The notes under the pieces are model-generated. The model did not search any database and was not told the DNA's origin. It worked only from the letters and a program-made list of their open reading frames with translations. DNA of 64,000 bases. Source: Pseudomonas fluorescens (lineage in GTDB: Bacteria; Pseudomonadota; Gammaproteobacteria; Pseudomonadales; Pseudomonadaceae). Where the stretch lies: NCBI GenBank assembly GCA_902825215.1, contig LR782234.1, positions 1,302,001 through 1,366,000 on the forward strand, given 5' to 3'. A program made the position numbers and the translations under genes. Positions 35,127-43,822 of this stretch are shown one piece after another. Numbering within the stretch: the first letter of the stretch is position 1; each line of letters begins with the position of its first letter.

Positions 35127-35909
35127 TCAGGCCGAAACGCGCGGGATGGTGTCATCGCTGCGCAAGGTGAAGATTTCGTAGCCGGTATCGGTCACCAGCA
35201 GCGTGTGTTCCCACTGCGCCGAGAGCTTGCGGTCTTTGGTGATCGCGGTCCAGCCGTCGCCTAGTACTTTGGTGTCGGCCTTGCCCTGGTTGATCATCGG
35301 CTCGATGGTGAAAGTCATGCCGGCCTTCAGTTCCATGCCGGTGCCGGCGCGGCCGTAGTGCAGGATCTGCGGCTCTTCGTGGAACACCTTGCCGATACCG
35401 TGACCGCAGAACTCGCGAACCACCGAGAAGCCGTTCTTCTCGGCGTGCTTCTGGATCACTTCGCCGATGTCGCCAAGGCGGCAGCCGGGTTTGACGATCT
35501 CGATCGCCTTGTACATGCATTCCTGGGTGATCTGCGACAGGCGCTCGGCCCACACCGGCACTTCGCCGACATGAAACATACGGCTGGTGTCGCCGTGATA
35601 GCCGTCCTTGATCACGGTGACGTCGATGTTCAGGGTGTCGCCGTTTTTCAACGGTTTGTCATTCGGGATGCCGTGGCACACCACATGATTGATCGAGGTG
35701 CAGATCGACTTCGGGTAGCCCTTGTAATTGAGCGGGGCGGGAATCGCTTGCTGCACGTTGACGATGTAGTCGTGGCAGATCTGGTTCAACTGATCGGTGG
35801 TCACGCCCGGTTTGACATGTTCGGCAATCATTTCCAGCACATCGGCGGCCAGTTTGCCGGCGACACGCATGCCAGCGATGTCCTCGGGGGTTTTGAGGTT
35901 GACGGTCAT
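35127..35909 (-). CDS. map: Methionine aminopeptidase, type I
   Basis: A 260-residue cytoplasmic metalloenzyme that removes the initiator methionine from nascent proteins. The metal ligands are visible: two Asp in NIDVTVIKDGYHGDTSRMF, His in GHGIGKVFHEEP, Glu in IEPMINQG, and Glu in QWEHTLLV. The start at 35909 fits the family; the longer frame to 35975 adds residues that do not belong. It is divergent from rpsB, with about 370 bases between, as is common in proteobacteria. Confidence 0.95.
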   Translation of the reverse strand: MTVNLKTPEDIAGMRVAGKLAADVLEMIAEHVKPGVTTDQLNQICHDYIVNVQQAIPAPLNYKGYPKSICTSINHVVCHGIPNDKPLKNGDTLNIDVTVIKDGYHGDTSRMFHVGEVPVWAERLSQITQECMYKAIEIVKPGCRLGDIGEVIQKHAEKNGFSVVREFCGHGIGKVFHEEPQILHYGRAGTGMELKAGMTFTIEPMINQGKADTKVLGDGWTAITKDRKLSAQWEHTLLVTDTGYEIFTLRSDDTIPRVSA

Positions 35910-36111
35910 ACAGGCTCTCTCTGCGCTCGGCGGCGCTTGCGGATACGAACAGGGTGGCGGTGTGGAAGGAGCCACCTGAAAAACGCGATTCTAACAGACG
36001 CACGGCGCAATTCAGCGCCGGCATGCATCGCTTCTCTCTATACAATGGTGCACCTTGGAGCGATTCCAAGGGGGCTGCGTCCATGTCCCCGGTGCGAATA
36101 CAGATTTCGGG

Positions 36112-36170
36112 TTCCGTTTCTGCGCACCCTGTGGTATAAAATGCGCCGCTTTCCGGGGATGCCCCGAAAG
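36112..36170 (+). promoter_or_regulatory. Likely rpsB promoter and 5' leader hairpin
   Basis: TATAAA at 36135-36140 is a good -10 element, with TTCCGT at 36112-36117 as a weak -35 at 17-base spacing. Just downstream, CTTTCCGGGG (36149-36158) pairs with CCCCGAAAG (36162-36170), with a one-base bulge. It lies about 110 bases before the rpsB start, so it is in the leader, where S2 feedback control acts in E. coli; the role here is inferred. Confidence 0.5.
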
Positions 36171-36280
36171 GCTTAAATCCACACACGTGTCGACACGATG
36201 ACCTGGGTGCCCTTGGCTTGATGCCATTGGTTGGTCATTGGGATACGTGGAGGCCAAACCCGACTTATCAAGGAACTATC

Positions 36281-37018
36281 ATGTCCCAAGTCAATATGCG
36301 CGATATGCTGAAGGCCGGTGTGCACTTCGGTCACCAGACCCGTTACTGGAACCCGAAAATGGGCAAGTACATTTTCGGCGCGCGCAACAAGATTCACATC
36401 ATCAACCTTGAAAAAACCCTGCCAATGTTCAACGAAGCTCTGACTTTCGTAGAGCGTCTGGCCCAGGGCAAAAACAAGATTCTGTTCGTCGGCACCAAGC
36501 GTTCCGCTGGCAAGATCGTTGCTGAAGAAGCAGCACGTTGCGGTTCGCCGTACGTCGATCACCGCTGGTTGGGCGGCATGCTGACCAACTTCAAGACCAT
36601 CCGTGCTTCCATCAAGCGTCTGCGTGACCTTGAAGTTCAAGCCGAAGACGGTACTTTCGCCAAGCTGACCAAGAAAGAAGCGCTGATGCGCTCCCGTGAC
36701 CTGGAAAAGCTGGATCGTTCGCTGGGCGGCATCAAGGACATGGGCGGTCTGCCAGACGCACTGTTCGTGATCGACGTTGACCACGAGCGCATCGCGATCA
36801 CCGAAGCCAACAAGCTGGGCATCCCGGTCATCGGCGTTGTCGATACCAACAGCAGCCCGGAAGGCGTTGACTACATCATCCCAGGCAACGATGACGCAAT
36901 CCGCGCTATCCAGCTGTACATGGGTTCGATGGCTGACGCAGTAATCCGCGGTCGCAACAACGTTGCTGGCGGTACTGTAGAATTCGCAGCTGAAGAAACT
37001 CAGGCTGCAGCTGAGTAA
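36281..37018 (+). CDS. rpsB: 30S ribosomal protein S2
   Basis: A 245-residue ribosomal protein of normal length, located on the solvent side of the 30S subunit between head and body and needed for S1 binding. It starts [20 protein letters not shown], typical of the family. AAGGAACTATC precedes the ATG; an upstream in-frame ATG at 36218 is not used. It is followed by a strong terminator and then tsf, as in nearly all proteobacteria. Confidence 0.97.
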   Translation: MSQVNMRDMLKAGVHFGHQTRYWNPKMGKYIFGARNKIHIINLEKTLPMFNEALTFVERLAQGKNKILFVGTKRSAGKIVAEEAARCGSPYVDHRWLGGMLTNFKTIRASIKRLRDLEVQAEDGTFAKLTKKEALMRSRDLEKLDRSLGGIKDMGGLPDALFVIDVDHERIAITEANKLGIPVIGVVDTNSSPEGVDYIIPGNDDAIRAIQLYMGSMADAVIRGRNNVAGGTVEFAAEETQAAAE

Positions 37019-37044
37019 TTGACGCCCTGGCGTTGACTCAGTAA

Positions 37045-37073
37045 GCAAAAAGGGGGCTTGGCCCCCTTTTTGC
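37045..37073 (+). terminator. Rho-independent terminator between rpsB and tsf
   Basis: GCAAAAAGGGGGC (37045-37057), loop TTG, then GCCCCCTTTTTGC (37061-37073). A perfect GC stem with flanking A and T runs, 26 bases after rpsB. It may attenuate tsf relative to rpsB. Confidence 0.9.
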
Positions 37074-37208
37074 CACCTCGAAAACCATTTGTCGGCGCCC
37101 ACGGCACTGTTTGTAATGTGCGGCAGCTAACAAGGGTGGTTCGGGAAGAATTGAACGCCCGTTCGGTCGGGTGGAATGGTTGAAAACCTATCCAAGAGGA
37201 ATTTGAAA

Positions 37209-38072
37209 ATGGCAGCAATTACTGCAGCGTTGGTCAAAGAACTGCGCGAGCGTACCGGCGAAGGCATGATGGACTGCAAGAAAGCCCTGGAAAAGGCTGA
37301 CGGCGACATCGAAAAAGCCATTGATGACATGCGTGCTTCGGGCGCCATCAAGGCTGCGAAAAAAGCCGGCAACGTTGCCGCTGAAGGCGCAATCGCCATC
37401 AAATCGAATGACAAGGCAGCCGTGCTGCTGGAAGTCAACTCGCAGACCGACTTCCTGGCCCTGCAAGACGACTTCAAAAACTTCGTTGCTGCCAGCGTAG
37501 AAAAAGCCTTCGACGAAAAACTGACCGACGCAGCTCCGCTGATCGCCGCTCAGGAATCGGCTCGTGAAGCTCTGGTTGCCAAAGTCGGCGAGAACGTCAA
37601 CATCCGTCGTCTGGTACGTGTAGAAGGTGACGTTGTCGGCACTTACCTGCACGGTAACAAGATCGGTGTTGCTGTTGTCCTGAAAGGCGGTGACGTCGAG
37701 CTGGCCAAAGACATCGCAATGCACGTTGCAGCAAGCAACCCGGAATTCCTGCTGCCTTCGCAAGTCTCCGACGAAGCGATCGAGCGTGAGAAAGCTGTGT
37801 TCCTGCAGCTGAACGAAGAGAAGATCAAAGGCAAGCCAGAAAACATTGTTGAGAACATGGTCAAAGGCCGTATCAGCAAGTTCCTGGCAGAAGCAAGCCT
37901 GGTCGAACAGGCATTCGTCAAGAATCCTGAAGTCAAGGTTGGCGAACTGGCCAAGAAAGCCGGTGCTGAAATCGTTTCCTTCACTTACTTCAAAGTAGGC
38001 GAAGGCATCGAGAAGCCGGTCGACAACTTCGCTGAAGAAGTTGCTGCCCAGCTGGCTGCCGCCAAGCAATAA
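37209..38072 (+). CDS. tsf: Translation elongation factor Ts
   Basis: A 287-residue nucleotide exchange factor for EF-Tu. The N-terminal UBA-like domain (ITAALVKELRERTGEGMMDC), the conserved SQTDFLAL stretch that inserts into EF-Tu, and two subdomains of the core are all present. Start at 37209, with AGAGGA upstream; the frame extends upstream but without a site. A terminator follows, then pyrH. Confidence 0.97.
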   Translation: MAAITAALVKELRERTGEGMMDCKKALEKADGDIEKAIDDMRASGAIKAAKKAGNVAAEGAIAIKSNDKAAVLLEVNSQTDFLALQDDFKNFVAASVEKAFDEKLTDAAPLIAAQESAREALVAKVGENVNIRRLVRVEGDVVGTYLHGNKIGVAVVLKGGDVELAKDIAMHVAASNPEFLLPSQVSDEAIEREKAVFLQLNEEKIKGKPENIVENMVKGRISKFLAEASLVEQAFVKNPEVKVGELAKKAGAEIVSFTYFKVGEGIEKPVDNFAEEVAAQLAAAKQ

Positions 38073-38094
38073 GACGGTTTTTCAACTGTCGCCG

Positions 38095-38129
38095 AAAGAG
38101 GCTGCCCGCTCACGCGCGCAGCCTCTTTT
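38095..38129 (+). terminator. Rho-independent terminator after tsf
   Basis: AAAGAGGCTGC (38095-38105) and GCAGCCTCTTTT (38118-38129) form a long GC-containing stem ending in a T-run, 22 bases after the tsf stop. Confidence 0.85.
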
Positions 38130-38280
38130 CAGATCGGGTACCAGTTTTTTATTGGTTTCCGCTTGGAACTGACTTACAAAGCCATGTTCCGATGGCGCTG
38201 AAGCAGCGCCAAGCTAGAGTGAACGGCAGCTGTAAACAGCTCGCACAGAATTTTTAAATACGCCGCAGGAGAGATTCGCA

Positions 38281-39024
38281 ATGGCTCAGCAGGGCAGTGG
38301 TTATCAGGCTCGCTATAAACGCATTCTACTCAAGCTTAGCGGCGAGGCCCTGATGGGCTCGGAAGAGTTCGGGATCGATCCAAAAGTGCTGGATCGGATG
38401 GCGCTGGAAGTCGGCCAGTTGGTCGGTATCGGCGTACAGGTCGGTCTGGTGATCGGCGGTGGCAACCTGTTCCGCGGTGAGGCCCTGAGCAAAGCCGGCA
38501 TGGATCGGGTGACAGGCGACCACATGGGCATGCTGGCCACTGTGATGAACGCTCTGGCCATGCGCGATGCGCTGGAACGTGCCAATATCTCGGCCATCGT
38601 CATGTCGGCCATTTCCATGGTCGGCGTGACCGATCACTACGATCGCCGCAAAGCCATGCGCCACCTGAACTCCAAGGACGTGGTGATCTTCGCTGCCGGT
38701 ACCGGCAACCCGTTCTTCACCACGGATTCGGCAGCCTGCCTGCGCGCAATCGAAATCGACGCTGATGTCGTGCTCAAGGCGACCAAGGTTGATGGCGTTT
38801 ACACCGCAGATCCATTCAAAGACCCGCATGCCGAGAAGTTCGATCATCTGACTTATGATGAAGTACTGGATCGCAAGCTGGGTGTCATGGACCTGACCGC
38901 TATCTGCCTGTGCCGCGATCACAAGATGCCGTTGCGCGTCTTCAACATGAACAAACCGGGCGCCCTGCTGAACATCGTTCATGGCGGCGCTGAAGGTACC
39001 CTGATCGAGGAAGGTCAACAATGA
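38281..39024 (+). CDS. pyrH: UMP kinase PyrH
   Basis: A 247-residue kinase of the amino-acid kinase fold that phosphorylates UMP to UDP in pyrimidine synthesis; hexameric, GTP-activated and UTP-inhibited in the family. KLSGEALMG (near residue 18) and GGGNLFRGE are nucleotide-binding motifs. The ATG has GGAGAG upstream. It overlaps frr by four bases (ATGA), so the two are translated together. It starts the long operon running towards tilS. Confidence 0.97.
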   Translation: MAQQGSGYQARYKRILLKLSGEALMGSEEFGIDPKVLDRMALEVGQLVGIGVQVGLVIGGGNLFRGEALSKAGMDRVTGDHMGMLATVMNALAMRDALERANISAIVMSAISMVGVTDHYDRRKAMRHLNSKDVVIFAAGTGNPFFTTDSAACLRAIEIDADVVLKATKVDGVYTADPFKDPHAEKFDHLTYDEVLDRKLGVMDLTAICLCRDHKMPLRVFNMNKPGALLNIVHGGAEGTLIEEGQQ

Positions 39025-39578
39025 TCAACGAAATCCAAAAAAACGCTAAAGAGCGCATGCAAAAATCGCTGGAGTCTCTGACTCACGCGTTCGGCCAGAT
39101 TCGTACCGGCAAGGCTCACCCGAGCATCCTGGGCAGCGTCATGGTGCCTTACTACGGTGCTGACACCCCGCTGAGCAGCGTGGCCAACGTCACTGTTAAA
39201 GACTCGCGCACCCTGCAGGTTGTAGCCTTCGAGCGCAACATGCTCGCGGCCGTTGACAAGGCGATCCAGAGCGCCGGTCTGAACCTCAACCCGACCAACC
39301 TTGGCGAATTGCTGTTGATCCCGATGCCGGCCCTCACCGAGGAGACGCGCAAAGGCTTCACCAAGCAGGCCCGTAGCGCAGCGGAAGACGCGCGTGTTGC
39401 CGTACGTAACATCCGTCGTGACGCATTGGGTGATCTGAAGAAGCTGGTCAAGGACAAGGAAATCAGCGAAGACGAAGAGCGTCGTGCCACCGCTGATATC
39501 GACAAGCTGACCAAAGAGTACGAGGCCCAGATCACCAAGGCCACGGATGAGAAAGAAAAAGACCTGATGGCCGTATAA
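39021..39578 (+). CDS. frr: Ribosome recycling factor
   Basis: A 185-residue protein with the two-domain, tRNA-mimic shape of RRF that, with EF-G, splits the post-termination ribosome. The three-helix bundle is visible as long charged helices (the C-terminal part contains [20 protein letters not shown]). Length is normal. It overlaps pyrH by four bases and is 14 bases ahead of uppS. Confidence 0.97.
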   Translation: MINEIQKNAKERMQKSLESLTHAFGQIRTGKAHPSILGSVMVPYYGADTPLSSVANVTVKDSRTLQVVAFERNMLAAVDKAIQSAGLNLNPTNLGELLLIPMPALTEETRKGFTKQARSAAEDARVAVRNIRRDALGDLKKLVKDKEISEDEERRATADIDKLTKEYEAQITKATDEKEKDLMAV

Positions 39579-39592
39579 GGGTCGAGCTTTAA

Positions 39593-40348
39593 ATGGACAA
39601 GACCAAGCAGTCTGCGCCGTCCGCGGTGCCGCGCCATGTCGCGATCATCATGGATGGCAACAATCGCTGGGCGAAAAAACGCTTCATGCCGGGTGTCGCC
39701 GGGCATAAAGCGGGCGTGGATGCGGTGCGTGCCGTGATCGAGGTGTGCGCCGAGGCCAAGGTCGAGGTGCTCACCCTGTTCGCGTTTTCCAGTGAAAACT
39801 GGCAGCGTCCGGCTGACGAAGTCAGTGCGTTGATGGATCTGTTCTTCAAGGCATTGCGTCGTGAAGCCAAGCGCCTCAACGACAACAACATCAGCCTGCG
39901 CATCATTGGCGATCGCTCGCGTTTTCATCCTGAGCTTCAGGCAGCCATGCGCGAAGCTGAGGCGATGACGGCGGGCGCCAATCGCTTCATCCTGCAGATC
40001 GCCGCCAACTACGGCGGTCAGTGGGATATCGCACAGGCCGCGCAGCGTCTGGCTCGTGAAGTTCAGGCCGGGCACCTGCGCCCGGAGGACATCACTCCCG
40101 ACCTGCTGCAAGCCTGCCTGGCAACCGGCGATCTGCCTTTGCCGGACCTGTGCATCCGCACGGGCGGCGAGCACCGCATCAGCAATTTCCTGCTGTGGCA
40201 GCTGGCCTACGCCGAGTTGTATTTCTCCGACCTGTTCTGGCCGGACTTCAAACACGATGCCATGCGCAATGCGCTGGCTGATTTCGCATCGCGCCAGCGT
40301 CGCTTCGGTAAAACGAGCGAACAGGTCGAAGCTGGAGCCCGGGTTTAA
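39593..40348 (+). CDS. uppS: Undecaprenyl diphosphate synthase (cis-prenyltransferase)
   Basis: A 251-residue cis-prenyltransferase making the C55 lipid carrier for peptidoglycan and O-antigen from farnesyl and isopentenyl diphosphate. HVAIIMDGNNRWAKKR carries the essential Asp and the substrate Arg; FSSENWQRP and RTGGEHRISNFL motifs follow. Its stop overlaps the ATG of cdsA by one base (TAATG). Confidence 0.95.
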   Translation: MDKTKQSAPSAVPRHVAIIMDGNNRWAKKRFMPGVAGHKAGVDAVRAVIEVCAEAKVEVLTLFAFSSENWQRPADEVSALMDLFFKALRREAKRLNDNNISLRIIGDRSRFHPELQAAMREAEAMTAGANRFILQIAANYGGQWDIAQAAQRLAREVQAGHLRPEDITPDLLQACLATGDLPLPDLCIRTGGEHRISNFLLWQLAYAELYFSDLFWPDFKHDAMRNALADFASRQRRFGKTSEQVEAGARV

Positions 40349-41154
40349 TGCTTAAACAACGAATCATCACTGCGCTGATCCTGCTGCCGATCGCCTTGTG
40401 CGGTTTTTTCCTGCTTAAGGGCGCCGGTTTTGCCCTGTTTATCGGGCTGGTCGTCAGCCTGGGTGCCTGGGAATGGGCGCGTCTGGCGGGCTTCACCGCA
40501 CAATCGTTCCGCGTCGGCTTCGCCGCTGTGGTCGCCTTGATGTTGTTCGTCATGTACGTTTTGCCTGGCCTGGCCCCTTGGGTGCTGGGGGCATCGGTGA
40601 TCTGGTGGGCCGTGGCCACGTGGCTGGTGCTGACTTATCCGCGTTCGAGCGGGCATTGGTCAACCGCTGCGACCAAACTGGTAATCGGCCTGCTGGTGTT
40701 GTTGCCGGCCTGGCAAGGGCTGGTGCTGATCAAGCAGTACCCGCTGGGTAACTGGCTGATCATGGCGGTGATGGTGCTGGTCTGGGGCGCCGATATTGGC
40801 GCTTATTTCTCGGGTCGCAAATTCGGCAAGCGCAAGCTGGCGCCGCAGGTCAGTCCGGGCAAAAGCTGGGAAGGCGTGTACGGTGGTCTGGCGCTGAGCC
40901 TGGTGATTACCGCGATTGTCGGGCTGGTGCGTGACTGGACCGTCGCCGAACTGCTCAAGGGCTTGATTGGCGCGGCCGTGATCGTATTCATCTCGGTGGT
41001 CGGCGATCTGACCGAAAGCATGTTCAAGCGCCAGTCCGGCATCAAGGACAGCAGCAACCTGCTGCCTGGTCATGGTGGCGTGCTTGATCGTATCGACAGC
41101 CTCACGGCAGCGATTCCGGTATTTGCCGTGCTGCTGTGGATGGCCGCGCCGTGA
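40348..41154 (+). CDS. cdsA: Phosphatidate cytidylyltransferase
   Basis: A 268-residue inner-membrane enzyme converting phosphatidic acid and CTP to CDP-diacylglycerol, the precursor of all phospholipids. Several hydrophobic helices are visible, and the C-terminal signature is present as [16 protein letters not shown] followed by IKDSS. It starts inside the uppS stop and its own stop overlaps the GTG of dxr. Confidence 0.95.
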   Translation: MLKQRIITALILLPIALCGFFLLKGAGFALFIGLVVSLGAWEWARLAGFTAQSFRVGFAAVVALMLFVMYVLPGLAPWVLGASVIWWAVATWLVLTYPRSSGHWSTAATKLVIGLLVLLPAWQGLVLIKQYPLGNWLIMAVMVLVWGADIGAYFSGRKFGKRKLAPQVSPGKSWEGVYGGLALSLVITAIVGLVRDWTVAELLKGLIGAAVIVFISVVGDLTESMFKRQSGIKDSSNLLPGHGGVLDRIDSLTAAIPVFAVLLWMAAP

Positions 41155-42341
41155 GTCGCCCTCAGCAGATTACCGTTCTGGGAGCGACAGGCTCGATCGG
41201 ACTGAGCACGCTCGACGTCATTGCCCGTCATCCTGAGCGATATCAGGTTTTCGCGCTGAGCGGTTTCAGTCGTCTGAGTGAGCTGTTTGCCTTGTGCGTG
41301 CGTCACGCGCCGCAATTTGCCGTGGTGCCGCAAGCAGCCGCCGCGCGCAGCTTGCAGGACGATTTGCGTGCCGCCGGTTTGTCGACCCAGGTGCTGGTGG
41401 GCGAGGAGGGCTTGTGTCAGATCGCCTCCGCGCCGGAAGTCGATGCGGTGATGGCGGCGATCGTCGGTGCGGCGGGATTGCGTCCGACCCTGGCGGCCGT
41501 CGAAGCGGGCAAGAAAATCCTGCTGGCCAATAAAGAGGCGCTGGTGATGTCCGGCGCCCTGTTCATGCAGGCCGTGCGCAAGAGCGGTTCGGTGTTGCTG
41601 CCGATCGACAGCGAGCACAACGCGATTTTCCAGTGCATGCCTCAGGATTTCGCCCGTGGGTTGGGTGCGGTCGGTGTACGGCGGATTTTACTCACGGCCT
41701 CAGGCGGTCCGTTCCGACAGACGCCGATGAGCGAACTGGCGCATGTTTCACCCGATCAGGCCTGCGCGCATCCGAACTGGTCGATGGGGCGCAAGATTTC
41801 CGTCGATTCGGCGAGCATGATGAATAAAGGCCTCGAGCTGATCGAAGCCTGCTGGTTGTTCGATGCCAAGCCTGCGCAGGTCGAGGTAGTGATCCACCCG
41901 CAGAGCGTGATCCACTCGCTGGTCGATTACGTCGACGGCTCGGTACTGGCGCAGTTGGGCAATCCCGACATGCGTACGCCGATCGCCAGCGCGCTGGCGT
42001 GGCCGGAGCGTATCGATTCCGGGGTAGCGCCGCTGGATCTGTTCGCCATTGCACGGCTGGACTTCGAAGCGCCGGATGAAGGGCGCTTCCCTTGCCTGCG
42101 TCTGGCGCGGCAAGCTGCCGAGGCGGGCGACAGCGCTCCGGCGATGCTCAATGCGGCCAACGAAGTGGCGGTACAGGCGTTTCTCGACGGACGGGTCCGG
42201 TACCTGGAAATCGCGAGTATCATCGAGGAGGTCTTGAGCCTCGAACCGGTGGTGGCCCTGGCTGATCTCGAGGCGGTGTTTACTGCCGATGCCAAGGCGC
42301 GTGATCTGGCGCGGCAGTGGCTAAAGCGTCACGATCGATAG
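41151..42341 (+). CDS. dxr: 1-deoxy-D-xylulose-5-phosphate reductoisomerase
   Basis: A 396-residue NADPH-dependent enzyme of the MEP isoprenoid pathway, target of fosmidomycin. The start is taken as the GTG at 41151, overlapping the cdsA stop (GTGA), because [20 protein letters not shown] gives the right length and places the GATGSIG dinucleotide-binding motif near residue 12. The conserved catalytic region ([29 protein letters not shown]) is intact. Part of the pyrH operon. Confidence 0.95.
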   Translation: MSRPQQITVLGATGSIGLSTLDVIARHPERYQVFALSGFSRLSELFALCVRHAPQFAVVPQAAAARSLQDDLRAAGLSTQVLVGEEGLCQIASAPEVDAVMAAIVGAAGLRPTLAAVEAGKKILLANKEALVMSGALFMQAVRKSGSVLLPIDSEHNAIFQCMPQDFARGLGAVGVRRILLTASGGPFRQTPMSELAHVSPDQACAHPNWSMGRKISVDSASMMNKGLELIEACWLFDAKPAQVEVVIHPQSVIHSLVDYVDGSVLAQLGNPDMRTPIASALAWPERIDSGVAPLDLFAIARLDFEAPDEGRFPCLRLARQAAEAGDSAPAMLNAANEVAVQAFLDGRVRYLEIASIIEEVLSLEPVVALADLEAVFTADAKARDLARQWLKRHDR

Positions 42342-42395
42342 AATTTGCAATACATTGGCTGCACGCGGCACTGAACAGGATTGCGGAGAAAGTAG

Positions 42396-43748
42396 ATGAG
42401 CGCGCTCTATATGATTGCCGGCACCCTGATTGCTCTGGGTGTGCTGGTCACCTTCCACGAATTCGGCCACTTCTGGGTCGCGCGGCGCTGTGGCGTCAAG
42501 GTTTTGCGCTTTTCCGTAGGCTTCGGCATGCCACTGCTGCGCTGGCATGACAAGCAGGGCACCGAATTCGTGGTTGCCGCGATCCCGCTGGGCGGCTACG
42601 TCAAAATGCTCGACGAGCGTGAAGGCGAAGTCCCGGTCGATCAGCTCGATCAATCGTTCAACCGTAAATCCGTGCGTCAGCGTATCGCCATTGTTGCCGC
42701 CGGCCCTGTGGCCAATTTTCTTTTGGCGCTGGTGTTTTTCTGGGTGCTGGCCATGCTCGGCAGCGAGCAGGTGCGCCCGGTCATCGGTGCGGTCGAGTCG
42801 GGCAGTATCGCCGCCAAGGCCGGTTTGAATGCAGGCGAGGAAATCGTCGCCATCGATGGCGAGCCGACTTCCGGGTGGGCCGCGGTCAATCTGCAGTTGG
42901 TGCGACGTCTTGGCGAGAGCGGCTCTTTGCAATTGCTGGTGCGCGAGCAAGGCTCTACCGCGGATTCTCCACGTGTATTGGCACTGGATAACTGGCTCAA
43001 GGGTGCCGATGAGCCGGATCCGATTCGTTCTCTGGGGATTCGGCCATGGCGCCCGGCGTTGCCTCCGGTACTCGCTGAGCTCGACCCGAAAGGCCCGGCG
43101 CAGGCTGCAGGCCTGAAGACCGGTGATCGCTTGCTGGCCCTGGATGGCCAGCCATTGAACGACTGGCAGCAAGTAGTCGATACCGTTCGTACGCGTCCTG
43201 ATACCAGAATCATGCTGCGCATCGAGCGTGACAATGCTCAAATCGACGTCCCGGTGACCTTGGCCGCGCGCGGTGAAAGCAAGGCGCCGAGCGGTTATCT
43301 GGGCGCGGGTGTCAAGGCAATCGACTGGCCACCGGAGATGATTCGCGAGGTCAGTTACGGCCCGTTGGCGGCAATTGGCGAGGGCGCCCGTCGCACTTGG
43401 ACCATGAGCATTCTGACCCTCGATTCACTGAAGAAAATGCTGTTCGGCGAGCTCTCGGTAAAAAACTTGAGTGGACCGATAACCATTGCTAAAGTGGCGG
43501 GCGCTTCTGCCCAGTCGGGCGTCGCTGATTTCCTGAATTTCCTTGCTTATCTGAGTATTAGCCTGGGGGTTCTGAATTTGCTGCCCATTCCTGTACTGGA
43601 TGGGGGGCATTTGTTGTTTTATCTGATCGAGTGGGTGCGTGGTCGCCCCTTGTCGGATCGGGTGCAAGGTTGGGGGATACAGATCGGTATCAGTTTGGTG
43701 GTCGGGGTGATGTTGCTTGCTCTGGTCAACGATCTGGGTCGACTGTAA
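42396..43748 (+). CDS. rseP: Site-2 intramembrane protease RseP
   Basis: A 450-residue zinc metalloprotease of the inner membrane that performs the second cut of the anti-sigma factor (RseA/MucA), releasing sigma-E/AlgU in the envelope stress response. HEFGH (residues about 22-26) is the zinc site, the distal Asp lies in NLLPIPVLDGGHL, and two PDZ domains occupy the periplasmic middle. GGAG precedes the ATG. It stands directly ahead of bamA. Confidence 0.93.
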   Translation: MSALYMIAGTLIALGVLVTFHEFGHFWVARRCGVKVLRFSVGFGMPLLRWHDKQGTEFVVAAIPLGGYVKMLDEREGEVPVDQLDQSFNRKSVRQRIAIVAAGPVANFLLALVFFWVLAMLGSEQVRPVIGAVESGSIAAKAGLNAGEEIVAIDGEPTSGWAAVNLQLVRRLGESGSLQLLVREQGSTADSPRVLALDNWLKGADEPDPIRSLGIRPWRPALPPVLAELDPKGPAQAAGLKTGDRLLALDGQPLNDWQQVVDTVRTRPDTRIMLRIERDNAQIDVPVTLAARGESKAPSGYLGAGVKAIDWPPEMIREVSYGPLAAIGEGARRTWTMSILTLDSLKKMLFGELSVKNLSGPITIAKVAGASAQSGVADFLNFLAYLSISLGVLNLLPIPVLDGGHLLFYLIEWVRGRPLSDRVQGWGIQIGISLVVGVMLLALVNDLGRL

Positions 43749-43768
43749 CGCTTCGCTGAATTGCGAAT

Positions 43769-43794
43769 CTGCCGCATTTTGCGGCAGTTTGTTT
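43769..43794 (+). terminator. Hairpin with T-run between rseP and bamA
   Basis: CTGCCGC (43769-43775) and GCGGCAG (43781-43787) form a 7-bp stem followed by TTTGTTT, 21 bases after the rseP stop. It may partly attenuate the operon and give bamA its own 5' end. Confidence 0.6.
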
Positions 43795-43822
43795 ATTGCC
43801 AGTTGGAATAAGAAAGGACTTC